NCBI RefSeq assembly: GCF_947258925.1
Contig: NZ_CAMYKG010000017.1
Location: forward strand, 1-48,785
From: an uncultured Eudoraea sp.
GTDB taxonomy: Bacteria; Bacteroidota; Bacteroidia; Flavobacteriales; Flavobacteriaceae
Length of the DNA: 48,785 nt
Reading direction: 5' to 3'
In this document: positions 17,895-26,822 of the stretch, in pieces
Layout of the letters: each line of letters starts with the position of its first letter
Position numbering within the stretch: the first letter of the stretch is position 1
Translations under genes and position numbers: made by a program
The notes under the pieces: model-generated
The model's database searches: none
What the model was told of the DNA's origin: nothing
Seen by the model: only the letters and a program-made list of their open reading frames with translations

Positions 17895-18731
17895 ATGCAA
17901 TCCAGACGAGATTTTTTATTGCAATCCACAGTTTTAACTGCCGGATCATTGCTTCTTCCTTCATTTACTTATGCCCCTAAAAAAACACAACATTTTGGTG
18001 TTCAATTGTATTCATTCCGGAATGAAATGGCAAAAGATGCCATTGGCACATTGAAACAAATAGCCGCTTTGGGTTTCAAAGAGATTGAAACAGCCAGAAG
18101 TCAGAAAGGACACTATTATGGCCTCAGCCCTGCCAAAATGAAATCAGTTTGTGATGACCTGAATATGAATCTAAAGAGTGGACATGTGCATTTAGATCAA
18201 AACTGGCAGCAAACCATGGTAGAGGCAGTAGAATCAGGACAGGAGTATCTTATCTGCTCTTCAATGCCAAGTAAAGGACAAAATACAGACAATTATAAAA
18301 AGGTAGCTGAAGAATTTAATAAAGCCGGAGAAGCATGTAAAAAAATGAATCTCAAATTCGGTTATCACAATCATGAATATGAATTTGAAACTGAAAATAA
18401 CCAGGTTCTTTATGATGTACTCCTATCAAATACAGAAGCAGATCTTGTTCATATGGAATTGGATCTCGGATGGGTGATTGTGGCAGGAAAGGATCCCCTG
18501 GATTATTTTAAAAAGTACCCGGGAAGGTTTCCATTGTGGCATTTAAAGGATATGGACATGAATAAAAAGGTAAGCACAGAATTTGGTAAAGGTGGCCTTG
18601 ATATTCCTGCTGTGATGTCTTATAAAAAAGCTTCGGGTGTAAAGCACATTTTCATAGAGCAGGAAGAGTATGCTAACAACGCATTGGAGAGTATGAAACA
18701 TAATATGGCATACCTAAAAAGTCTTTCCTAA
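17895..18731 (+). CDS. sugar phosphate isomerase/epimerase (AP-endonuclease-type TIM barrel), Tat-exported
   Basis: The 278-residue protein begins with a twin-arginine signal (SRRDFLLQS, then a hydrophobic stretch). Metal-binding residues of the xylose-isomerase-like TIM barrel are visible in GYHNHEYEFE, MELDLGWV, HLKDMD and FIEQEEY. Exported members in Bacteroidota and Planctomycetes often sit with DUF1080 and Gfo/Idh/MocA genes and are implicated in isomerising keto-sugars. Here it heads a same-strand run with an Nramp-related transporter 28 bases downstream. The substrate is unknown. Confidence 0.9.
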   Translation: MQSRRDFLLQSTVLTAGSLLLPSFTYAPKKTQHFGVQLYSFRNEMAKDAIGTLKQIAALGFKEIETARSQKGHYYGLSPAKMKSVCDDLNMNLKSGHVHLDQNWQQTMVEAVESGQEYLICSSMPSKGQNTDNYKKVAEEFNKAGEACKKMNLKFGYHNHEYEFETENNQVLYDVLLSNTEADLVHMELDLGWVIVAGKDPLDYFKKYPGRFPLWHLKDMDMNKKVSTEFGKGGLDIPAVMSYKKASGVKHIFIEQEEYANNALESMKHNMAYLKSLS

Positions 18732-18759
18732 ACGCTTTTATTTGCAGATCTGATTAGCC

Positions 18760-20118
18760 ATGACCAAAACTAAAGATCCCTATTTATTGTCTTCTGACAA
18801 AATCAAAGATCCTCCATTGACCTTCGGGGGACGCCTAAAATTTCTGGGGCCAAGCTTTATACTATCTGCCTCCATTGTAGGTTCAGGGGAATTAATAGCC
18901 ACAACAACTTTAGGTGCAGAAGCCGGGTTCATTACATTTTGGGTGATAATCGTAAGCTGTATCGTAAAAGTAGCTGTACAATTAGAGTTTGGAAAACATA
19001 CTATCCTTACCGGGGAAACGGCCATGCAGGCTTTTAATAAACTACCCGGTCCTGTTTTTGGTAAAGCCAAGTGGTCTGTCTGGACTGTATTGGCAGTTAT
19101 GATCGTTAAACTTTTACAGGTTGGAGGTATTGTGGGTGGGGTGGCCATAATATTAAACATGGCTATCCCCGGAATAGGTGTGCCCTTCTTTTGTTTTGGT
19201 ATTGCTATAATAGTAGCCCTAATGGTTTATCGTGGTTATTACTCTTTTATTGAGAAATTTTCGCTTATAATGATTGGATTCTTTACCATTTTTACTTTTG
19301 CTTCACTTTATTTTCTGAAATTCACTCCTTTTCAGATATCTTTTGATAGCATCTGGAGCGGACTTCAGTTTAAACTACCAAAAGAAGCCTTAGCAACTGC
19401 TATTGGGGCCTTTGGCATTACAGGAGTAGGAGGTGATGAAATAATACACTACAATTACTGGTGCCTTGAAAAGGGCTATGCCGCTTTTACCGGCAAGAAT
19501 GATAATTCTGAAGCATGGAGGATTAGAGCCCGGGGGTGGTTGAAAGTTATGAAATTAGATGCTATAATTGCCATGTGTATCTACACCGCTGTCACTGCTG
19601 CGTTCTATTTGCTCGGTGCAGCTGTACTTCATGCACAGGGTTTTGTCCCTGAAGGATATGGTATGGTGGAGACACTTTCATCCATGTATACGGAATCCTT
19701 GGGACCTCATGCAAAATCAGCCTTTCTTATTGGTGCTTTTATCACTTTGTTCTCTACTTTGTTTGCAGCCCTGGCGGCCTGGACAAGACAGATAACAGAT
19801 ATTTTTGGGGAGATTGGATTGATACGTTTTTCTAACTTCGAACAACGTAAAAAGACAATTGCAGCCCTGGCCTGGCTTATACCCTTATTATGGGCATTAC
19901 TTTTTGTCTTTATTAAACTACCTGTTCTGATGGTGCTTACCGGAGGTATAGTCGGCTCATTTTTACTTTTTCTAGTGGTCTATGCCGTCTTCTATTTTAG
20001 ATATTTTAGGGTAGAACCATTATTTAAACCGGGATTTTTTTATGATCTTACATTATGGATTAGCATCCTGAGTATTTTTGGTGTAGGAATTTTGGGAATT
20101 ATAAAATTATTTAGCTAA
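18760..20118 (+). CDS. Nramp-related transporter lacking the canonical metal-binding motifs
   Basis: The 452-residue protein has eleven predicted spans and the Nramp (SLC11/APC) fold. In true Nramp proteins, span 1 carries DPGN, which supplies metal ligands; here the same position reads GSGE (residues 41-44, after LGPSFILSASIV). The span-6 ATxMPHN segment is replaced by TGVGGDEIIH (residues 221-230), removing the Met ligand but introducing Asp, Glu and His. Either the ion-binding site has been rebuilt or the transported substrate differs. It lies 28 bases after an exported sugar isomerase and 30 bases before a D-aminoacylase-like gene. The fold assignment is strong; calling it a Mn/Fe importer would not be justified. 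Confidence 0.82.
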   Translation: MTKTKDPYLLSSDKIKDPPLTFGGRLKFLGPSFILSASIVGSGELIATTTLGAEAGFITFWVIIVSCIVKVAVQLEFGKHTILTGETAMQAFNKLPGPVFGKAKWSVWTVLAVMIVKLLQVGGIVGGVAIILNMAIPGIGVPFFCFGIAIIVALMVYRGYYSFIEKFSLIMIGFFTIFTFASLYFLKFTPFQISFDSIWSGLQFKLPKEALATAIGAFGITGVGGDEIIHYNYWCLEKGYAAFTGKNDNSEAWRIRARGWLKVMKLDAIIAMCIYTAVTAAFYLLGAAVLHAQGFVPEGYGMVETLSSMYTESLGPHAKSAFLIGAFITLFSTLFAALAAWTRQITDIFGEIGLIRFSNFEQRKKTIAALAWLIPLLWALLFVFIKLPVLMVLTGGIVGSFLLFLVVYAVFYFRYFRVEPLFKPGFFYDLTLWISILSIFGVGILGIIKLFS

Positions 20119-20148
20119 GGAACGCTGGAATAAATAAAACCTATTAAA

Positions 20149-21816
20149 GTGAATAAAATGTATATTATGAGTTGGAAACCAATTGTATTAGCTTTTATAG
20201 TAATTAGCTTGTTTATCGGTTGTGAGAGCCAGGAGCCCTATGATTTAATAATCAGAAACGGTACCATTATGGACGGATCTGGTGATTCTTCGTATAAGGG
20301 GGACATCGCTATTAATTCGGACACTATAGTTGCCCTCGGAGATCTTAAAAAAGCTGTTGGGGCGCAGGAAATAGATGCAACCGGACTTACCGTGGCTCCC
20401 GGGTTTATTAATATGCTTAGCTGGGCCAATGTCTCCCTAATAGAAGACGGCAGATCACAGGGCGATATCAGACAAGGCGTAACACTTGAAGTTATGGGGG
20501 AAGGACGTTCAATGGGCCCCTTAAATGAACATATGAAACAGCAAATGAAAAAGAACCAACAAAATATAACCTATGACATTAGTTGGGCCACCCTGGGAGA
20601 ATATCTGGATTTTCTGCAAAATAAAGGTATCTCTACCAATGTGGCGTCTTTTGTTGGTAATGGAACATTGCGGGAATATGTGATGAATTATGAGAACCGA
20701 CCGCCCAATTCGGAAGAACTCGAAAAAATGAAGGAACTAACCAAACAGGCAATGGAGGAAGGGGCTGTTGGGCTTTCAACTTCATTGATTTACGTACCAA
20801 GCGGACATGCAAAAACAGACGAAATTATTGAATTAGCCAAAGTTGCTTCAGACTATGATGGTATGTACGTCTCACATATCAGAGATGAAGAAGAAAACCT
20901 TTTAGAGGCAGTACAGGAATTAATTACGATTTCCAAAGAAGCAGATATCCGTTCTGAAATCTATCATTTTAAGGCCTCCGGTACGGCCAACTGGCATTTG
21001 CTGGATAGTGCAATACAATTAGTAAATAACGCACGGAAAGCAGGACTTCCCATAACAACCGATATGTACATGTATAACGCCAGTTCTACCGGTCTTAATA
21101 TTTTATTGCCTTCCTGGGCCAAGGAAGGGGGCCATAGTATGACCATGGAATTAATGGCTCAAAAGGCCAAAAGGAAGCAGATGATAGAGGAAATAAAATT
21201 TCATGTACCCCCTGAAAAGATTCTATTGGTTGGTTTCAGAAATAAGGAAATGAGGCACTTAATAGGTAAAACCCTTGCCGAAATAGCTGAGGATAGATCC
21301 AAATCTCCTGCTGAAACAGTGGTCGACTTAATTGAAGAAGATGATAGCAGGATTCAGGTAGTATACTTTTCCATGTCCGAAGAAAATATAAAAAAGAAAT
21401 TGGCCCTTCCCTATATGGCTATTTGTTCTGATGCAGGTTCATATACCAATGAAGGGGTTTTCTTAGAACAAAGTACGCATCCAAGGGCTTATGGGTCCTT
21501 CGCGCGTTTATTGGGTCACTTCGTTCGCGATGAAAAAGTTATTTCTTTGGAAGAAGCTATTTATAAACTTACTACGCTCCCGGCGACAAATCTAAAACTT
21601 AAAAAACGAGGTGCATTAAAAGAAGGATATTATGCCGATGTAGTAATTTTTGATGCCAATACAATAAAAGCTAATGCTACCTTCTCCAAACCGCATCAAT
21701 ATGCTACGGGGATGAAACATGTCTTTGTAAATGGTATCCAGGTACTTAAAGATGAAGAACATACAGGTGCATTTCCGGGCAGGGTAGTTCGAGGACCGGG
21801 ATGGACGGGAAATTAA
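20149..21816 (+). CDS. N-acyl-D-amino-acid deacylase-like amidohydrolase, lipoprotein, atypical active site
   Basis: The 555-residue protein has a lipoprotein signal ending at Cys25 (LFIGC) and the full D-aminoacylase/dihydroorotase architecture. It retains SHIRDE (His243), IYHFKASG (His273), the ICSDAG aspartate (Asp428) and HPRAYGSFARLLG. The metal-binding HxH normally after APGFID is absent: the segment reads APGFINMLSWAN. The bridging-cysteine loop (NCG type) reads EVMGEGRS. It is therefore a subfamily with an altered metal site or different chemistry. The start could be GTG 20149 or ATG 20158/20167; the GTG gives the more basic leader. Spacing to its neighbours is about 30 bases on each side. 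Confidence 0.85.
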   Translation: MNKMYIMSWKPIVLAFIVISLFIGCESQEPYDLIIRNGTIMDGSGDSSYKGDIAINSDTIVALGDLKKAVGAQEIDATGLTVAPGFINMLSWANVSLIEDGRSQGDIRQGVTLEVMGEGRSMGPLNEHMKQQMKKNQQNITYDISWATLGEYLDFLQNKGISTNVASFVGNGTLREYVMNYENRPPNSEELEKMKELTKQAMEEGAVGLSTSLIYVPSGHAKTDEIIELAKVASDYDGMYVSHIRDEEENLLEAVQELITISKEADIRSEIYHFKASGTANWHLLDSAIQLVNNARKAGLPITTDMYMYNASSTGLNILLPSWAKEGGHSMTMELMAQKAKRKQMIEEIKFHVPPEKILLVGFRNKEMRHLIGKTLAEIAEDRSKSPAETVVDLIEEDDSRIQVVYFSMSEENIKKKLALPYMAICSDAGSYTNEGVFLEQSTHPRAYGSFARLLGHFVRDEKVISLEEAIYKLTTLPATNLKLKKRGALKEGYYADVVIFDANTIKANATFSKPHQYATGMKHVFVNGIQVLKDEEHTGAFPGRVVRGPGWTGN

Positions 21817-21843
21817 TTCTAATTAATATATTCAAAACAAAAG

Positions 21844-22734
21844 ATGAACTATTTAAGTGTATTCCTTATTCTGTTTATTTCTTTCGGAACTGTAGCCCAA
21901 AAGCAAGAACTTATTGCTGATGGGGCTGAACTTACTTTGGTGGCTTCTAATTATAAATTTACAGAAGGTCCTGCTGCTGATAGCAATGGAGACGTATATT
22001 TCACGGATCAGCCTAATAACAAAATTCTAAAATGGTCTGCTTCAGAGAATTCGGTTTCAGTTTATATGGAAAATGCGGGAAGAGCTAATGGACTTTTCTT
22101 TGATAATGATGGAAATCTATTGGCTTGCGCTGATGAAAAATTTGAACTTTGGAGCATAGATAAGTCAAAAAATCCAACTGTTTTAATTGACCAGTTTAAG
22201 GGTAAAAAACTCAATGGCCCCAATGACCTCTGGGTAGATGCAAAGGGAGGTATTTACTTTACGGACCCTTATTATCAAAGGCCCTATTGGGAACGCACAG
22301 AAAAAGAGATTGAAAAAGAATGTGTTTACTACTTGTCTCCTGACCTGAATGAAATACGCATTGTAGCCGATGACATGGTGCAACCCAATGGAATCATAGG
22401 AACCGCGGATGGTAAAATGATATATATCGCCGACATAGGTGATAAAAAAACATATAAATTTACTATCTTAGAAAACGGTGACCTCAGCAACAAAGTACTC
22501 TTTGCCGAAATGGGCTCAGATGGCATGACCATTGACAATCAGGGCAATATTTATCTTACCGGAAATGGAGTAACGGTTTTTAATAAAAAGGGGAAAGAAA
22601 TACTACAAATCCCTGTTCCCCAAAAATGGACGGCAAATGTTACCTTCGGAGGACCCGATGAGCATATCCTGTTTATTACTGCTATGAATTCGGTATACAC
22701 ACTGGAAATGAATGTAAACGGGGTGCGCTATTAG
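21844..22734 (+). CDS. SMP-30/gluconolactonase-like beta-propeller, secreted
   Basis: The 296-residue protein has a Sec signal peptide ending near residue 18 (FGTVAQ). Six-bladed propeller repeats carry the SMP-30 metal residues: Glu in FTEGPAADSNGD, Asn in LNGPNDLWVDAKGG and Asp in DGMTIDNQGN. Members open sugar lactones such as gluconolactone. It ends the run that starts with the exported isomerase, 28 bases after the deacylase-like gene, and fits hydrolysis of lactones made by periplasmic sugar dehydrogenases such as the GMC enzyme downstream. That substrate link is inference. Confidence 0.9.
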   Translation: MNYLSVFLILFISFGTVAQKQELIADGAELTLVASNYKFTEGPAADSNGDVYFTDQPNNKILKWSASENSVSVYMENAGRANGLFFDNDGNLLACADEKFELWSIDKSKNPTVLIDQFKGKKLNGPNDLWVDAKGGIYFTDPYYQRPYWERTEKEIEKECVYYLSPDLNEIRIVADDMVQPNGIIGTADGKMIYIADIGDKKTYKFTILENGDLSNKVLFAEMGSDGMTIDNQGNIYLTGNGVTVFNKKGKEILQIPVPQKWTANVTFGGPDEHILFITAMNSVYTLEMNVNGVRY

Positions 22735-22814
22735 TTTAAGGCTGCGTACTATGTCATTTTAAACAAAGAAGAAATAGGCCAATATCAATATATACAAGCA
22801 TAAAATTAATTTCC

Positions 22815-23546
22815 TTGAAAAAATTTCTAATTCTCCAATTAAGGCCGGAAACTGAAGCTTCAGATAGTGAGTTTGAAGCTATTTTGCGGGTTGCGGGATT
22901 ATCCTATGAAGAAGTCCATCGCATTAGAGTAGAACAAGGTAATATTGAGGAAATTGACCTGGATAACTACGCTGCTATAATTGCCGGAGGCAGCCCTTTT
23001 GATGTCGGTATCCCGGAAGAAAAAAAAAGTGTGGTTCAAAAGAATGTTGAACTTTTTTTTGAGAAACTTTTTGATAAACTGGTTCCACAGGATTTTCCAT
23101 TTCTTGGAGCCTGTTCGGGAAATGGACTATTGGGCCGGTACTGCGGAGCAACTATAACAAATAAATATGCTGAACCTTTACAAAGTGTTGAAGTTACAGT
23201 AACAGATGAAGGAATTAATGATCCCCTTTTAAGGGGACTACCAAAAAAATTCTCGGCTTTTGTTGGACATAAAGAAGCCTGCGACGATGTTCCACCCGGG
23301 GCCGTACTCCTGGTTACTTCAGAGCCTTGTCCGGTGCAGATGTTTCGGGTCAAAAAGAACTTATATGCCACACAGTTTCATCCGGAAGCCGATGCAGACG
23401 AATTTATACTGAGAATCAAGATTTATAAATATGCCGGCTACTTCAAACCAGAAGAAGCCGAAAATCTTATAGAGGCTCTTAAAGAAACAAACACTCCGGT
23501 TCCGAAAATAATCCTGAGTCGATTTGTTGATAGATACAGAGCCTAA
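22815..23546 (+). CDS. class I glutamine amidotransferase-like protein
   Basis: The 243-residue protein has the class I GATase fold: IIAGGSPFDV oxyanion strand, nucleophile elbow GACSGNG (Cys100), and the His-Glu pair in TQFHPEAD (His189, Glu191). The usual GxCxGxQ elbow lacks the final Gln. The C-terminal extension (about 195-243) is helical. Stand-alone relatives include GMP-synthase-like amidotransferases that act on gamma-glutamyl compounds. The start is TTG, giving MKKFLILQ. It is 80 bases after the lactonase gene and 68 bases before the molybdenum hydroxylase genes; the functional link is unclear. Confidence 0.85.
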   Translation: MKKFLILQLRPETEASDSEFEAILRVAGLSYEEVHRIRVEQGNIEEIDLDNYAAIIAGGSPFDVGIPEEKKSVVQKNVELFFEKLFDKLVPQDFPFLGACSGNGLLGRYCGATITNKYAEPLQSVEVTVTDEGINDPLLRGLPKKFSAFVGHKEACDDVPPGAVLLVTSEPCPVQMFRVKKNLYATQFHPEADADEFILRIKIYKYAGYFKPEEAENLIEALKETNTPVPKIILSRFVDRYRA

Positions 23547-23614
23547 AAAAATAGATAAGTTCTTATAAGTAAGATTTTTTAAGTAATTTAAGCCTATCCA
23601 TTTATTAAGCAAGT

Positions 23615-24088
23615 ATGGCTTTTCAATCTTTAAATATTAATAACAAAACATATGAAGTGGATCTTAATAAGGACACCTCATTATTGTGGATCCTAAGGGA
23701 ACATCTTAGACTGACAGGCACAAAATATGGATGTGGAATTGCACTTTGTGGTGCTTGCACAATTCATGTGGATGACAAACCGATGAGGGCATGTTCACTA
23801 ACCCTTGGAAGTTTGAATAAAGATCAAAAAATTACGACAATTGAAGGCTTATCCGAAAATGGGGAGCATCCAGTTCAAAAGGCCTGGATAGAGGTACAAG
23901 CACCACAGTGCGGATATTGCCAAACGGGCCAGATTATGCAAGCGGCGGCTCTTTTAAAAGAAACCCCAAATCCATCCAAAGAAAAAATAAAAGCCTATAT
24001 GAACGGAAATCTATGCCGTTGCGGAACATATCTGAGAATTATTAAAGCCATAGAAATAGCAGCCGGGAAAAAATCGGTAAAAACATAA
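23615..24088 (+). CDS. (2Fe-2S)-binding subunit of a molybdenum hydroxylase (IorA/CoxS type)
   Basis: The 157-residue small subunit has a plant-type ferredoxin N-domain, with its cluster cysteines in [11 protein letters not shown] plus a later Cys (RACSL). A four-helix C-domain carries the second cluster ([20 protein letters not shown]). It passes electrons from the molybdopterin subunit encoded next, 34 bases downstream. No FAD subunit is present, as in isoquinoline 1-oxidoreductase and related aldehyde or alcohol oxidoreductases that hand electrons to a cytochrome or quinone. It has no signal of its own and would be co-exported with the Tat-signal-bearing partner. Confidence 0.95.
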   Translation: MAFQSLNINNKTYEVDLNKDTSLLWILREHLRLTGTKYGCGIALCGACTIHVDDKPMRACSLTLGSLNKDQKITTIEGLSENGEHPVQKAWIEVQAPQCGYCQTGQIMQAAALLKETPNPSKEKIKAYMNGNLCRCGTYLRIIKAIEIAAGKKSVKT

Positions 24089-24122
24089 ATCTTTTTAAAT
24101 AATAAAACCTTTTTGTAAAACA

Positions 24123-26291
24123 ATGAATAAGGCGGTAAGCAGAAGAGAATTTCTTAAAACTTCAAGTGGAGTTGCCCTATTTATAGGTGTTTCCGGCCTA
24201 TTGCCACATATGGTCTCGTGTAAAAACGAAAAGGAGGTAAAAAAACTTCTAAAAAAACATCAACTAACTGCATGGGTTAATTTAGCCGAAGACGGCAGGA
24301 TTACCATTTATAATCCTGCTGCAGAAATGGGTCAGGGATCCATGACCTCATTGCCCGCAATCTTTGCTGAAGAAATGGATGCGGATTGGTCCATGGTTTC
24401 TGTTGAGTTTTCTCCTCAGGTATCTGAAATTTATGGCTCAGAGAGATGGAACCCGAACAAAAAAGTAATGTTGAGCGCAGGTAGTCAGGTTACCGCTGGA
24501 TACTTTCCGATAATGAGACAGGCCGGGGCTCAGGCCCGATATATTTTAATGCATAGCGCTGCCAGGTACTGGAAGGTAAATGTAGAGGGGCTAAGTACCG
24601 CCAATGGTGAAGTAATTAACAAACGGGATAACAAAAGTATTGGATTTGGAGAACTTGTCCCCTATTTGGAGATGCCCGATGAGCTCCCTGAATTTCAGGA
24701 ATCAGAGCTTAAGGATCCTAAGGATTATCGGTTTATAGGACTTGATCAGCCCAGGGTAGATATTCCTGAAAAAGTAATGGGAACTGCCCAATTTGCCATT
24801 GATATTCAATTGCCCGATATGCTCTATGGAGTGTTGGAACGCGGTAATCTCCATGGCGCAAAGCCAACTCTGACTAATGAATCTGAAATCCTCGCCTTAG
24901 AAGGAGTGATAAAACTGGTACCTTTTGATTATTCCATTGGCATAATTGCAGAAACATTAGAGCAGGCCCTTGCCGCTAAAAAACTCTTAAACATTTCCTG
25001 GAGTGAGGCCCCTGCAAGCGGGTTCAATTCTCAGGACAGTTATAAAAAATATGAAAAAACAGCCTCGGAGAAATTAGAAGGTAAGGTGATTACAAATGAA
25101 GGGGATTTTCAAAAGGCACTCAAATCAGCAGCTAAAACATTTCAAATTGATTTTAAAAACGACTATGTCTATCACGCCCAGATGGAACCGCTTAATGCAG
25201 TAGTGCAGGTCGGGGCAGATGGCAACTCAGCCGAGGTTTGGGTTGGAAGTCAGCAAGGATTTGATTCTAAACTTGGAGTTCCCGGATACCTTGGCATACC
25301 AAATGAAAATGTAAAGATTAATCTCCAGTATTTAGGCGGTGGTTTCGGCAGGAGGAGTATGACAGATTTTGTGTTGGAAGGTGCCGGTTTAGCAAAGGAA
25401 GTTGCTCCCAAACCGGTTAAATTAATCTGGACACGTGAGGATGATGTCAGTTATGGTGCCTATAGACCATTAACTTTGCAACGATTACTTGCCACAGCGG
25501 ATAATGAAGGGAATATAACAGGTTTTTCTCATTGCGTGGTTGGAGATGGCGGTAATTTGGTCGCTAGTGGTATCCGAATTGATTACTATGATATTCCCAA
25601 TAAATATGCAGAATGGCGCGAAGTTTCCGAAGGTATCCGGTTAAAACACTGGCGCTCGGTTGGCCATTCTCCCAATAAATTTGCGATAGAATGTATGATC
25701 GATGAAATGGCTGCGTATTTCAAGAGAGATCCTGCAGATTTTAGAAGGAGTTTATTGGCTAAAACACCAAGAGCCCTTGCCACTTTGGAAAAAGCCATAT
25801 CCATGTCTGATTGGGGTTCAACAATTACCAATGACCGTGCCAAGGGAATTGCTTTTTTGGAGCGAAGCGGAACGCTCAGCACAGGAGTTTGTGAAATTTC
25901 TGTAGATAGAAAAACAGGTAAAATAAAGGTACACCGTTTTTGGAGTGCCAATGATGCCGGAATCGTAATACAGCCCGATAACGTTAAGGCACAATTGGAA
26001 GGTGGTATACTAATGGGAATTAGTAGTGTACTTAAAGAACAACTTACTATTGTAGACGGACGGGTACAACAGACTAACTTCAATGATTACCAAATACTGC
26101 GAATGTCAGATATTCCGGATACAATAGAAACTGCAATTATTGATTCTCCTGAGCCGCCCCGAGGAGTTGGTGAGTCCGGCACACCCCTGGTTGCCTGTGC
26201 AATTGCCAACGCCTTCCTTAAATTAACCGGTAAACGACTCAGACATCTTCCTTTCACTCCTGAAAGGGTGCTAAACGCCTTAAATTCCTGA
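24123..26291 (+). CDS. molybdopterin-binding subunit of a xanthine-dehydrogenase-family enzyme (IorB type), Tat-exported
   Basis: The 722-residue large subunit has a twin-arginine signal (SRREFLK at residues 6-12). A lipobox-like MVSC at Cys33 suggests possible lipid anchoring. Cofactor-binding motifs include GGGFGRRS near residue 407 and the catalytic Glu in RGVGESGTP near residue 683; NGEVINK and AEMGQGSMT match the IorB pattern. It oxidises an N-heterocycle, aldehyde or similar substrate by water-derived hydroxylation. With the upstream Fe-S subunit it forms a periplasmic heterodimer. The XdhC-type maturation factor is not nearby. The substrate cannot be set from sequence. Confidence 0.94.
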   Translation: MNKAVSRREFLKTSSGVALFIGVSGLLPHMVSCKNEKEVKKLLKKHQLTAWVNLAEDGRITIYNPAAEMGQGSMTSLPAIFAEEMDADWSMVSVEFSPQVSEIYGSERWNPNKKVMLSAGSQVTAGYFPIMRQAGAQARYILMHSAARYWKVNVEGLSTANGEVINKRDNKSIGFGELVPYLEMPDELPEFQESELKDPKDYRFIGLDQPRVDIPEKVMGTAQFAIDIQLPDMLYGVLERGNLHGAKPTLTNESEILALEGVIKLVPFDYSIGIIAETLEQALAAKKLLNISWSEAPASGFNSQDSYKKYEKTASEKLEGKVITNEGDFQKALKSAAKTFQIDFKNDYVYHAQMEPLNAVVQVGADGNSAEVWVGSQQGFDSKLGVPGYLGIPNENVKINLQYLGGGFGRRSMTDFVLEGAGLAKEVAPKPVKLIWTREDDVSYGAYRPLTLQRLLATADNEGNITGFSHCVVGDGGNLVASGIRIDYYDIPNKYAEWREVSEGIRLKHWRSVGHSPNKFAIECMIDEMAAYFKRDPADFRRSLLAKTPRALATLEKAISMSDWGSTITNDRAKGIAFLERSGTLSTGVCEISVDRKTGKIKVHRFWSANDAGIVIQPDNVKAQLEGGILMGISSVLKEQLTIVDGRVQQTNFNDYQILRMSDIPDTIETAIIDSPEPPRGVGESGTPLVACAIANAFLKLTGKRLRHLPFTPERVLNALNS

Positions 26292-26439
26292 TTCTAATTA
26301 GGCTATAAGTTTATTTTAAATAGCAGTTACCCCGTCATTTTTAGTACCTTTAGTATTAGGTTGTAATAGATTTATATAGGAGGTTTTGAATACCTCAAAA
26401 CATAGCCCCTCATAGAGTAGTTCATACTAAAATGCCTTA

Positions 26440-26817
26440 ATGAAAAGAAGAAAGTTCCTGTTATTATCCATTTTAGGTTTGTTTATAAGCTTAGTTTCCA
26501 TTTGGTATTATAAACTTAAGTCCGTTACCATAAAAGAGCTGAGTATGCCTTCAGATCTCTCTGAAATCTGCAATCGAAAGACTTTGATAAAAATTGGAAC
26601 CAGGTATCGGAAGTTAACCGGTGAAAATAATAAGGAATATTTGGAAGAACTGTTACGTAAAGATGCGGAAATTCACAATACTAATTTGAAAATTGGCTTG
26701 AGAAACAAGGTGACAGAAGACTTTAGTTCGGGCAAAATAATTCTTATTGACGGCTGGTTAATTTCTATTACTGAAGCCAGGCAATGTGCCCTTTTATCAA
26801 TTTCCGAATCAAATTAG
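26440..26817 (+). CDS. small subunit of GMC dehydrogenase (gluconate 2-dehydrogenase subunit 3-like), Tat-type leader
   Basis: The 125-residue protein begins MKRRKFLLLSILGLF, a twin-arginine-like leader. It ends with the family tail IDGWLISITEARQCALL, close to the W-[IVL]-L-S-x-T-E-A-x-x-C-A-L pattern of gluconate 2-dehydrogenase subunit 3 proteins. Such subunits escort and anchor a leaderless GMC flavoprotein through the Tat pathway. The GMC gene starts 5 bases downstream, which fits exactly. The protein is shorter than typical subunit 3 (about 180-240 residues), so the middle is reduced. A TACCTTTA element at 26345 could be its promoter. Confidence 0.78.
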   Translation: MKRRKFLLLSILGLFISLVSIWYYKLKSVTIKELSMPSDLSEICNRKTLIKIGTRYRKLTGENNKEYLEELLRKDAEIHNTNLKIGLRNKVTEDFSSGKIILIDGWLISITEARQCALLSISESN

Positions 26818-26822
26818 AGTTT

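Noticed and set aside
25586-26083. 165-codon minus-strand open frame inside the molybdopterin subunit
   Set aside because: It is a shadow of a conserved coding region, with no domain or start context.
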